DNA of 22,841 bases from Stentor coeruleus (taxonomy: Eukaryota > Ciliophora > Heterotrichea > Heterotrichida > Stentoridae). Positions 8,812 through 17,355 of this stretch are shown here, piece by piece; position 1 is the stretch's first letter; every line of letters starts with the position of its first letter. The notes beneath the pieces are model-generated. The model did not search any database and was not told where the DNA came from. It saw nothing but the letters and a program-made list of their open reading frames with translations. The stretch is taken from the NCBI GenBank assembly GCA_001970955.1, contig MPUH01001149.1:1-22841 (forward strand), written 5' to 3'. Position numbers and translations under genes: made by a program.

Positions 8812-9861
8812 ATGGATGCTAATAAAAAGGGAGCTGCGAGGCTTCCAACAAAATGCTACATTCTTGTGACAATAATGCTCTGCGTTCTAACTTTAGGCCT
8901 TTACTTTTTAATACAGTCTCAAATTGACCCCCAATCTAAAGAGTTCCACACCCTAGACCAAGAACTCAAATCCTGGGCTCCCACTTTCGATATCTTCCAA
9001 AATTCCTCAGCAAAACTTATTTTAAATCCTTCAGATACTATATATTTATCACATAATACTACTGAAATGTGGGGTTCTGATCTTGAAGATTTCCCAGAAT
9101 ATCCGGCTTTGTTTTTTTCAGCATATTCAGTATTGGTGAAAAATACAACAAATTATGAAGTTTTATTTGTAAAAAGTGAAAATGAATATAATATAACAGT
9201 TAACATGACTTTGGAAATTGAATATAATGATAAGGTGTATAGTAGTAGGATGGACAGAGTAGTTGTTCATAGTAAACTGAGAAATTCATTTAATGCTAAA
9301 GTATGTAGGATGAATGGAAGAGGATATTGGGATATAAAAACCCAATCTTGTTATTGTCATTATAACACAGNTAGTAGGATGGACAGAGTAGTTGTTCATA
9401 GTAAACTGAGAAATTCATTTAATGCTAAAGTATGCAGGATGAATGGAAGAGGATATTGGGATATAAAAACCCAATCTTGTTATTGTCATTATAACACAGT
9501 TAAAATATGTATTGTTGTTAATGATTCATTAGAAGTAGTGGATTGGTATAAAAATGGCTGTCATAATAAAGGATATTATATACAAGAAATAATTAACTGG
9601 CATACTGACAATCCTTATACTAACCTTAGTTATCCAATCTTAATAGAAGTTCGTAGTGAATCTGACCCATTTGTCTTTGCTTCTTATAACAATCTTGTAG
9701 AGTTTTCTCCAAGTTCTAAAGATTATATAATCCTCGGTGTGGTACTTATAAGTGTTTCTTTTATAATCTTTATAATTCCATTATCTTGGCTCTGCTGCCA
9801 AAAACACAAACTGAGATACTCTGAAATGGTCAATGAGCCTCATCGTAAAGATTCAATTTAA
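8812..9861 (+). CDS. two-pass membrane protein with glycosylated loop, unknown
   Basis: ORF from ATG 8812 to TAA 9859-9861, 349 codons as written, including one ambiguous codon at the N (9371). An N-terminal membrane segment lies at about residues 14-35 (CYILVTIMLCVLTLGLYFLI). A large loop follows with several N-glycosylation sequons (NSS, NTT, NITVNMT, NDS, NLS) and clustered cysteines. A second membrane helix (ILGVVLISVSFIIFIIPLSW) is followed by a short basic cytoplasmic tail. This implies both ends in the cytosol and a lumenal or extracellular loop. A 43-codon block is duplicated around the N. Removing one copy gives about 306 residues, the likely true length. No family is recognised. The ATG is only 8 nt after the stop of the preceding gene. 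Confidence 0.75.
   Translation: MDANKKGAARLPTKCYILVTIMLCVLTLGLYFLIQSQIDPQSKEFHTLDQELKSWAPTFDIFQNSSAKLILNPSDTIYLSHNTTEMWGSDLEDFPEYPALFFSAYSVLVKNTTNYEVLFVKSENEYNITVNMTLEIEYNDKVYSSRMDRVVVHSKLRNSFNAKVCRMNGRGYWDIKTQSCYCHYNTXSRMDRVVVHSKLRNSFNAKVCRMNGRGYWDIKTQSCYCHYNTVKICIVVNDSLEVVDWYKNGCHNKGYYIQEIINWHTDNPYTNLSYPILIEVRSESDPFVFASYNNLVEFSPSSKDYIILGVVLISVSFIIFIIPLSWLCCQKHKLRYSEMVNEPHRKDSI
9243..9499. repeat. 128-bp duplicated flanks around a one-base assembly gap (N 9371)
   Basis: Copy 1 (9243-9370) and copy 2 (9372-9499) both start TAGTAGGATGGACAGAG and end ATAACACAG. They differ at one base (GTATGTAGG versus GTATGCAGG). With the N the insertion is 129 nt, so it stays in frame and hides as a repeated 43-residue block in the membrane protein. 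An unmerged assembly overlap is the simplest reading. Confidence 0.92.
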
Positions 9862-9881
9862 TTAAAATCTTTATTTTATAA

Positions 9882-10559
9882 TTAAAACAAATTAATAATT
9901 TCAGTATTTTCTCTCGTCCCATCAACGTTTCGATTATACTTACTAAAAATGTTCTTTACGATTTTCATCCCAGCTTGATTTTTTGCAGCTTTTTGAATTT
10001 TAGTTAAATTCTTATTTACGCCAATTATATTCACATAGTTTTCGTATTCAAAAGCAAGTCTTTCTATAACAATAAGAGCTTTCTAAATATCGGTTACTAA
10101 TGATCTTTGTGGATTTTCTAATAAATTTATCAATAATTGTATGACAATTTCAGGATTTAAATATTTGCATTTACTAATAAACTGGTGTAAATCTTTGTCT
10201 GAAGGTCGAATTCTGACCCCTTCAGAAGTAGTGATGCTATCAATAAGTGATTTTTCATAATCATCAGATGAGTTGTTTTGATAAGAGAATTCTGGATTTT
10301 CTTGTAAAGGTTGTGAAGTAATGATATGATTAGGTCTGATTGCTGGATTAGAAGGGTTTGCTATGATTTGATCTGGAGATAGGCTTGATTTTGATCGATT
10401 TTGGGACTCATCAAAATCCCATCCCCCACCTGGTCGGCCTGGAGTATGTTTATATTCTTCAAGTTTTTCATTATAAGATTGAGTTTCATGGATGCTGGGT
10501 TGGATGTAGATTTGGTTGTTGAAAGGGCTGATTGTCGACGAAGTAGATTTTTTGAACAT
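9882..10559 (-). CDS. tepsin/MTV1-like VHS-domain protein, one 15-nt intron
   Basis: Exon 1 runs 10559-10098 (ATG 10557-10559) and exon 2 runs 10082-9882 (TAA 9882-9884). The 15-nt intron 10083-10097 reads GTAACCGATATTTAG on the coding strand and carries the in-frame TAG that would otherwise end the protein. The spliced product is 220 residues. Residues 1-100 are polar, Ser/Asn/Pro-rich and likely disordered. Residues about 108-205 fit the second, VHS-like domain of tepsin and plant MTV1: SLIDSITTSEGVRIRPS, LHQFISKCKYLNPEIVIQLL, then SLKALIVIERLAFE across the junction. Tepsin is the accessory protein of the AP-4 coat; MTV1 acts in vacuolar trafficking. The usual N-terminal ENTH domain is absent from this model. 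The 3' end lies 20 nt from the convergent membrane-protein gene. The family call is moderate; the intron is well supported by open frame on both sides. Confidence 0.62.
10083..10097 (-). other. 15-nt spliceosomal intron
   Basis: The coding-strand sequence GTAACCGATATTTAG has GT and AG ends and an in-frame TAG at its 3' end. Removing it joins PQRSL to KALIVIERL without frame change and extends the protein by 66 residues with coding character. It matches the second intron of the window at 10 of 15 positions (GTAA-N3-ATA-N2-TAG). Confidence 0.82.
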
Positions 10560-11141
10560 GAATGATTATATTGATTTAAGATAGAATGGTATGGCATTAT
10601 TTGTATAAACTGAAAGGATTTGGATTGAGATAATGCATATAGGGTTAATGAGTATATGTAATTTAGGTTATGCAAGTGATGGAATTTAAGAAAGTGAAGA
10701 ATGTTAGGGTTTTTATTAAGAAATTGAGATAGTGGATATGACATTATTAGGATTAAAATAGATGTTATAAAGTTATTATATAATTTAAAGAACTAAGTAA
10801 AAGTATTATCATAATATAGTAATGTTTTAATATTAGCATATTCATGCAAATAGTTTTATTTAATAATGATCTACTCCTAAATTAAAATCAATCTTTTATC
10901 TCCTGGAATAACTATTTTTACCAAATTATTCTAAAACAGAATGAGATCATTAGCAAAGCATAAGTTAAAACTATCGACAAATACATTTTCTTAAATGCAT
11001 CTTTAATCCAAATTCATAAAAATCATTATCCTAACCCTAAAAAATCGTAATTTCCTAGCCTTCATCTTTAAAAATCAACACAAGCCATAATCCTCATCCC
11101 TCCACACCTATGTTTCAAACAAAAAATTATTATTTCAATAA
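10560..11141. other. intergenic stretch, no gene recognised
   Basis: Spacer between the VHS-domain gene and the GTPase gene, both on the minus strand. A minus-strand frame at 10361-10744 overlaps the VHS-domain gene in another phase. Its non-overlapping first 62 codons (from ATG 10742-10744) are His/Leu/Tyr-rich with no recognised domain, and no short intron that would join them to the VHS-domain frame was found. The rest is AT-rich with no visible repeat. Confidence 0.4.
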
Positions 11142-12890
11142 TTATTCTAGCCCGCCTTCAATATGATAAACCCTAGTAATTTTCCCAACTGCTGTAATAA
11201 ACGTATCCCTTATCATCAATTGGGTTCCTTCTTCAATATACTCAGGTCTATACAAAAACCTAAGTTTCAACAAACATGTTTGTGCAGGATAAATCTTAAC
11301 ATCCCCGCAATCATTTAATATCCTAGTACACTGTCTAATAGTCTGTGTATGAATCAAAGGCTGATAACTACTTGTAACAGCTCTAACATCATGCACTTTA
11401 TCTATCGCTAAAATCTCACAATCAAACTCAAAAGCTGCATAAGGATGGGTGTTAAGATCTAACAACACCATACCAGGCCTTAAAGCTGAACAATCTTTTA
11501 ACAAAAATGAACAAAATTGCCCAGCTTTAACACTCCTTACTGTTACATGTTTACAATGAATACTCGCTATAACCACTTGTATAAAATTACCATCATTATC
11601 AGGTCCCAACCACATTTTCTGTCCACTATTTACGGTACCTTTAAGCATTGCCCCACCTACAATTTTCCCAGCAATATCAGGTTTTTCTATAACTTGTTCA
11701 ATATAAAAATGCTTCTGAGTCTTATGATCCCATTCTGAAGATACAGGAAGAAGGTTTAAAAAATTCTTCAATATATCAAAGTTATCAAAACCTACACTAG
11801 ATATTTTGAACACAGGGACTATACCTTCTGATAAAAAAAGATTAGATACCATGACAACATCTTCTTTACAGTCCATATAAATTTTTAGGTTTTTTATAGA
11901 CAATTCGATTTGGTCTAAGGTTGAATTTAGTTCTGAACTTGTTGCTTTATCTATTTTTGTTATGACTATTATTAGAGGAAGTTTCATTGCTAGGGCTAAT
12001 TGAAAATGCTCAAGGGTTATATCTTGAATTCCTCTTATGGCGTCAATTACTAGCATTGCATAATCGGGTAAATGATTATATAGACCTGTGACTAGAGTTT
12101 TTGCATATTTTTCACTACCTCCAATATCGATGAAGGTTATTATTTTGCTTGAAAGATCCAGGACCTTTTCGTATGTATTTGCGAAACCTAAGGAGTAGTT
12201 GGTTATGTCGCCTTTGGAATTAAAGCCTAAGATATGCTGGCTTACGGATGTGGTTTTACCAAGGAGCAGCTCAGACTTGTGCTTGCAGATGTTGCTACGC
12301 GCTAAGCCTTTGCCGTTGTCTCGCCGACCTGAAGTGAGAACGCTTATAAGAGTACTCTTGCCACTGCCTTCGGCACCTAACAGGATTACTCTTACATCCA
12401 TTATAACCTCATTCCTTTCTCGTTTGTTAACTATAATCTCTGCAACAAATGTCTCAGCAGTAGTCATATCCCTTCTCAACACAGCAATTTTCGCCCCTAT
12501 CTCTGCAGCCATAGATTCTAAATTAGCAACACTTTCATCCATATGCTCTTTTGTAATACCAATAGGAAATCCATCATCGCTAATCCCAATCATATAAAAA
12601 GCTTTACCTTTACCTTCAGCAAGTCTATAAAGCATTTGTGTTATAAGCTCTTTCCTTCTAATTTCAGTAAGCTCTATAAGCCTTAGTTTATATTCTCGAT
12701 CTCCCCAATCCTTTTCTCTCCCGATAGGTGTTGTTATATCAGTCAAATCATTTTGACCTTTAAGCTCTACGCTTTTCTTTTTTTGTGACCTGAGGTTTTT
12801 AATTTTTCTTTTGCGAGTTGGATTACTAAGATTTATTTCTGGATCTTCTGCAATACCTTCGTTTATCATCATGAAATCATGAATACTCAT
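11142..12890 (-). CDS. GTPBP1/GTPBP2-family translational GTPase
   Basis: A 582-codon ORF, ATG 12888-12890, TAA 11142-11144. The family acts on ribosomes; mammalian GTPBP1/2 are EF-Tu-like GTPases linked to paused-ribosome rescue and mRNA turnover. A family-specific N-terminal domain (residues about 60-160) precedes the G domain. Visible elements: P-loop GAEGSGKS at 172-179, family block DNGKGLARSNICKHKSE, switch I GKTTSV at 211-216, G3 DIGGSEK at 255-261, G4 TKID at 311-314, G5 near SS 364-365. Beta-barrel domains II and III follow at about 395-575. Length matches GTPBP2 (about 600). Two core motifs are unusual: the P-loop has GAEGSGKS rather than GxVDAGKS, and the catalytic His of the DxxGHE motif is Ser. 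That suggests slow or otherwise activated hydrolysis, or a regulatory paralogue. Confidence 0.88.
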   Translation of the reverse strand: MSIHDFMMINEGIAEDPEINLSNPTRKRKIKNLRSQKKKSVELKGQNDLTDITTPIGREKDWGDREYKLRLIELTEIRRKELITQMLYRLAEGKGKAFYMIGISDDGFPIGITKEHMDESVANLESMAAEIGAKIAVLRRDMTTAETFVAEIIVNKRERNEVIMDVRVILLGAEGSGKSTLISVLTSGRRDNGKGLARSNICKHKSELLLGKTTSVSQHILGFNSKGDITNYSLGFANTYEKVLDLSSKIITFIDIGGSEKYAKTLVTGLYNHLPDYAMLVIDAIRGIQDITLEHFQLALAMKLPLIIVITKIDKATSSELNSTLDQIELSIKNLKIYMDCKEDVVMVSNLFLSEGIVPVFKISSVGFDNFDILKNFLNLLPVSSEWDHKTQKHFYIEQVIEKPDIAGKIVGGAMLKGTVNSGQKMWLGPDNDGNFIQVVIASIHCKHVTVRSVKAGQFCSFLLKDCSALRPGMVLLDLNTHPYAAFEFDCEILAIDKVHDVRAVTSSYQPLIHTQTIRQCTRILNDCGDVKIYPAQTCLLKLRFLYRPEYIEEGTQLMIRDTFITAVGKITRVYHIEGGLE

Positions 12891-13513
12891 TGGATTATTA
12901 TATTGATTTTTTACTATGCCTGCTAGTGCTATTGTAGATTTAAATAAACTTGAGAAAAATATTAAAGACGCAGCTAAAGGTTTGAATAGTTGAACGTGGA
13001 AGTATTGCTAAAGTAAAATAAAGTCAAATTTTAGGATGGGTTATGGGAAATGCTTTGAGGTATTATAGCATGTTTATAGTTAAGATATGCATTTTATGAT
13101 ATTTTTGTGAGTTATGTGAGGATTTTGCTTATTTAAATTTCTTATTTTACAACTAAAGTCTTAAGCTGGATACCTTGGAAATTTTGCAGACTTACTTGAA
13201 TTTTAAATTTCAAGTGAAATGCATATTTAAGTTGGATATCAAAATAATATATTCTTATTCGAATGGAGTATAATTCGATTTTTGCAAGCATGCATAGAAA
13301 ATTTAAGCAATTGAAATCACAGTAGATATTTTAGAATTTTAAGTTGTGGTTTGATATAAGATATGTGCCTAAGTAGGAGTCATGATGTGAATTTAGACCT
13401 AAAATATAGTTTTTAATGAGATCTTTATACTTATTAACTAAAATCATATAAAAGTATATTTTTTATGTATAGATCAATAAAATTTTATTAAATAATTATA
13501 ACAACAAAGATAA
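12891..13513. other. AT-rich intergenic stretch, nothing recognised
   Basis: Upstream region of the GTPase gene and 3' flank of the next minus-strand gene. Stops fill all frames. The only structure seen is a short imperfect palindrome near 13194-13213 (CTTGAATTTTAAATTTCAAG), which may be chance in such AT-rich DNA. Confidence 0.4.
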
Positions 13514-14236
13514 TTACATGTTCAATTTCAAAATTTCTTGCTTACATTCATCAAATATTTCCCCAATCAAATTAATTTTCTTAAAGCAATCATCATCAGC
13601 AAACCCAACTGACTCTTTTATATTCCCTTTAGTCTGACTTTTTTGTCTTTTTGGTGATACAATTATATCATTTCTAGAATACCACTTTCTTATAGGTTGT
13701 TTTTGTGAATAAGTCATCTCTGATTCAGCATTATAATTACTATATCTTATCTTTTGTTTAATACTCTGAAAATAACTCTCATGTTTTGCAATGTTTTTTC
13801 TAGAATCCCTTGATTTGGTATTAATAATTCTTTCTCTTATATTATTAAATTGAGCTTTTGACTTTTCTAGTGTAGGCAAGACAATTTCTTTACGATTTCT
13901 TATAAGTTCTTCTATTTGCATTTCGTTTTTATAGTTTGAAGATTCTGAGTTTTGTTTAGAGCTTTTGTTTTTACGTAAGATGTTAAGAAAAGATGATTCT
14001 GGAAGTTTTTCTGTATATCTTGGTCTATGCAAGGTTACTGAATTTGAGCATTTTATAGGTGAAGGACTATATTTGCAAAGAAGCTTTTTGCGTGATTTGG
14101 TTTTGATTGATTTGAAGTTTTTGTAAGTTGTGGAGATGTCTTGAGCTTTTGGGCTTTTGACAAAGACTGTGAAGAGTTCTCGGTCTGGTATAAGATCGTA
14201 AGGGATGAGTTCTTTACAATGCCACCTTTGATCCAT
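13514..14236 (-). CDS. basic protein of unknown function
   Basis: A 240-codon ORF, ATG 14234-14236, TAA 13514-13516. It is rich in Lys, Ser, Asn and Arg with no membrane segment and no recognised domain. The first 35 residues (MDQRWHCKELIPYDLIPDRE...) look folded or conserved. Residues 35-215 are basic with SP sites (KYSPSPIKC, IVSPKRQK). The end is a helix-like acidic segment (INLIGEIFDECKQEILKLNM). Length and non-AT-driven composition make it a likely gene. It could be a ciliate-specific cytoskeleton-associated protein, which is only a guess. Confidence 0.7.
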   Translation of the reverse strand: MDQRWHCKELIPYDLIPDRELFTVFVKSPKAQDISTTYKNFKSIKTKSRKKLLCKYSPSPIKCSNSVTLHRPRYTEKLPESSFLNILRKNKSSKQNSESSNYKNEMQIEELIRNRKEIVLPTLEKSKAQFNNIRERIINTKSRDSRKNIAKHESYFQSIKQKIRYSNYNAESEMTYSQKQPIRKWYSRNDIIVSPKRQKSQTKGNIKESVGFADDDCFKKINLIGEIFDECKQEILKLNM

Positions 14237-14488
14237 TTTATTTTTTGAATTAGTTATTATTATGCTTGTTATAGATTACTATTATTAGGATTTATTTTGG
14301 CTTTTGTGAGAAATTAGATATTTTTTTGTGGTTTTTACAATTAATTTTATAGGGAGTGTATTAAGGAAGCTAGTTTCTTTTCGTTTAATTACATAATTTA
14401 TATAAATTTTGGCTTCTATCAAAAGACTGTTCATGCAGTTTTTCAAATTTTTTAGGCAAGAAAAAAACTCTTTTGCAATTTTTGAAGG

Positions 14489-14699
14489 ACTTGCAAAAAA
14501 GCTTCTAATAATTGTTTATATACACTACAAAAATAAGCCTTTAAATAGTTTAATTATAGCAAAACAAAATGTAGAATATGGTTAAAGCATAGCACTTGCA
14601 AAAAAGCTTTCTAATAATTGTTTATATACACTACAAAAATAAACCTTTAAATAGTTTAATTGTAACAAAACAAAATATAGAATATGGTTAAAGCATGGC
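14489..14699. repeat. diverged direct repeat, 105 + 106 bp
   Basis: Copy 1 (14489-14593) and copy 2 (14594-14699) both begin ACTTGCAAAAAAGCTT and end in GGTTAAAGCAT followed by AGC or GGC. They differ by a one-base insertion and about five substitutions, mostly A/G, so this looks like a true older tandem duplication. Confidence 0.88.
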
Positions 14700-15379
14700 A
14701 CTAATTATTTAAATAATATTTGTTTCTATTAGATTTTAACGCTAAAGAAAAGAAACAATAAAGACCTCCTGAATCAAATAAAGAGTCAAATAACCAGCGA
14801 CAACGAGTAGTTTAATATACCGAATCTGCCTAAAGAAAAAGATCGTAGGACAAACAAACCCCGATCGGACAAGGTTTAAATCATGCTACCTTAACTACCA
14901 CCTACATTAAACTTTGCAGCTAGCACTTTGCTATTAGCAATACACTTAAATTAATATGACGTAATAGCAAAATGCACTTGAAAAATAAAATGAACCTTTA
15001 TAATTTTTTAAAACTATGCTGAGAAGTGATAACTCTAATTATTATTTCAAAGAAAGGCCTTAAAAATAATTCAAGAAAAAAATACGAAAAAATACGAAAA
15101 AATCGCTTATATGCTTATTTAAATTATATTATATAAATCTGCTAATTTTATATGTTTTGCTCTGAAAGCTGAAAATAATAACTATTATGCTATTGATTTT
15201 ATTATATCAGTAAAAACTCTGAATAGATTATTCTCATTTAGAATAGCACTAAAAATTATTAGCTTTCTGATATAAATCATTACTAAAGCAAGTGCAATCA
15301 AAGCTTTAATCAATTAAAATTATTATTACATCTTAGTTTTATCATGATAAAAAGATATACCTCTATTAAATTTCTATTT

Positions 15380-16345
15380 ATTCTATAAAATATGAAATTT
15401 TGCAGGATAATCTCTACAAAGATATTTTTCTTATCTTTTTAATCGATTAAAGTCTTCATTTTTTTAAATTTAATAGAACTTTCTTTATATATATGAGCAC
15501 TAAGGATATTTATTTATCTAAGTGGTTTTACCTTATAAAGTTTATATTTAATTTGTTAGAACTTGTATGATACTTTTAAAATATATTAAAAGTACTAAGG
15601 ATGCTTATTTATTTAAGTGGTTTTGCCTTATAAAGTCTATATTTAATTTGTTAGAACTTGTATGATACTTTTAAAATATATTAAAAGTCTAATTGTAAGC
15701 AACTTAATAATACATCACATACTTCACTTTACAAAAGATATTTTGATTTTTTGGCTTTGTTTTAATACTACAAAAATTGAATTTTTGAAGATAAACAGTT
15801 ATTAATATTTCATCAAAATCGTATTTACCTTCAATTGTTAAAGCTATTTTAAACTCTGTACTATAAAAACTGAATTTTTATAAGTTTAAATAGAAGATAA
15901 TCTTCTAATATTTATAAGTCAAATTCTTGTCAACTTAGCTAAAATCACATAATACTTATATTCAGCTTTCAATATGTTAAAGATATTTTATTTTTAGACT
16001 TTTAATTATCTATAAAAATTGAAATTTTAAAGGTTAAATATGGAAATGTATCTTTATAATCTTAAAGCCAAGTTATAAGTAAATGCCATATTCAAGATAT
16101 TTTTATTTTTAGGCTTTTCATTTCACTACAAAAATTCACTTTTTATAGTTAAAAATCAAAAGATATTTTTCTTATCTTGCTCAAATTATGCTTTATAAGA
16201 AAACTTTGATATCTGATACTGTAATTTGTTCACTATTAGAACTAAAGATATTTTTTTTATAGTTAAGAGTAGATTCTACGAAAATTAAATTTTTGTATTT
16301 ATGGGAAAATAAGATATTTTTATTATCTTTTATATATCAGAATTG
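15380..16345. repeat. degenerate interspersed repeat, about 95-150 nt spacing
   Basis: Two linked motifs recur. The first is AAAGATATTTTT, often followed by TTATCTT, which pairs back on AAGATA. It occurs near 15418, 15733, 15979, 16093, 16160, 16243 and 16308. The second is CTACAAAAATTGAATTTTT and variants, near 15383, 15767, 15860, 16010, 16131 and 16277. Most units carry motif one about 30-40 nt before motif two. Units are diverged, with indels, so this is an old or weakly constrained array. Confidence 0.6.
15499..15688. repeat. diverged direct repeat, 2 x 95 bp
   Basis: Copy 1 is 15499-15593 and copy 2 is 15594-15688. Both start ACTAAGGAT and end AAATATATTAAAAGT. About five transitions separate them (for example GGATATTTATTTATC versus GGATGCTTATTTATT), so it is not a simple assembly echo of one allele. 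Confidence 0.9.
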
Positions 16346-16522
16346 CATGCATTTTTGAATATCTTTAGAATTTTAAGTATATGCTTTGAACCTCTATTTT
16401 ATATTCTCTAAAGAATTTAATTTTTTATATGTTTAGACACCTGCATTTAGAGTATTTTTTGTTATTTTGATATAGAGATTAAAGTTTGTTATCTTTATTT
16501 ATCTTGAACATTGCTTATTTGC

Positions 16523-16696
16523 ATAGTTTAGATTTTAAAAAGATTAGAAAATATTTATTATTTGATTTGAGTTTTTAAGGAGATTCTAACTATATTCACT
16601 AGTATTTGTATAGTTTAGATTTTAAAAAGATTAGAAAATATTTATTATTTGATTTGAGTTTTTAAGGAGATTCTAACTATATTCACTAGTATTTGT
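16523..16696. repeat. perfect direct repeat, 2 x 87 bp
   Basis: Positions 16523-16609 and 16610-16696 are identical, starting ATAGTTTAGATTTTAAAAAG and ending ACTAGTATTTGT. Identity over AT-rich non-coding sequence indicates a very recent event or an assembly join. Confidence 0.92.
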
Positions 16697-17355
16697 TGTA
16701 TAATTTTATAAGGTATATATAAATCAAAGAACATTTAGTTGTGTTTTGTAAAAATATGCTAGTCATTCTATTTGATTTGCAAAAAAAATATTTATTGAAT
16801 ATAAGTTTTATAGGTCTTAAAGTTTAGTCAGTAATAGCTAAAGATTTATTGATATAAAGAACTTTAGGTGAGATAATCTAAAATTATATGGTAAAAATAT
16901 TAGTCTTAGTTTGAATATTTTTCTTTCTAAAACTATAAGCTAAATTTTATTATAAAAGTAGCCTAAAACACTATCTTATCTGAATCAAAGGTATAAAATC
17001 ATATTTACAAACAATTAAATAAGATTCACATAAAAAAACACTTCATTATCTGGCAATTCCTATAACAAAATTAATTTTCCTCATAAAAAATGGAAGTTAT
17101 TCTCTCTTTATATCAAATACTCATCCAAATTTCATTCTTTTTCATAAGAATTTTTTTTTCTCACTCATCGAAACACCTTTCATAATTTTTTCTAATCTTT
17201 AATATTTATCATAGCAATCCCTCTTTTCATCAAATAAAATCTCTCCATAGCAGTACCTTAAATCAAACAAAATTGTTATCTCTAATTATTTCATTATAAA
17301 CTTATACTTCCAAACCTTTACCCTTAATAGATTATTATATTTGTTGATAAGTTAT

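Larger units (their letters stand above)
14237..17355. other. 3.1-kb gene-free repeat-rich stretch
   Basis: No ORF with coding character was found on either strand. The stretch contains three two-copy direct repeats (14489-14699, 15499-15688, 16523-16696), a degenerate repeat family at 15380-16345, and one patch of visibly higher GC at about 14765-14945. It is much longer than the other spacers. Regulatory, structural or non-coding RNA roles cannot be told apart from sequence alone. Confidence 0.6.

Noticed and set aside
10361-10744. 127-codon minus-strand frame overlapping the VHS-domain gene
   Set aside because: Its second half is the shadow of the VHS-domain gene in another phase. The first 62 codons have no recognisable domain, and no 15-nt intron links them to the gene.
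12199-12597. 132-codon plus-strand frame
   Set aside because: Antisense shadow of the GTPase G domain; its residues follow from the minus-strand codons.
14770-14880. Histone H4-like string (YTE-x-A-x-RK) in one plus-strand frame
   Set aside because: Only about six residues match, flanking residues do not resemble H4, and several stops intervene. Treated as chance.
14840-14910. Possible tRNA in the GC-richer patch
   Set aside because: No acceptor-stem pairing or canonical T-loop (GGTTCRAATCC) could be found on either strand.
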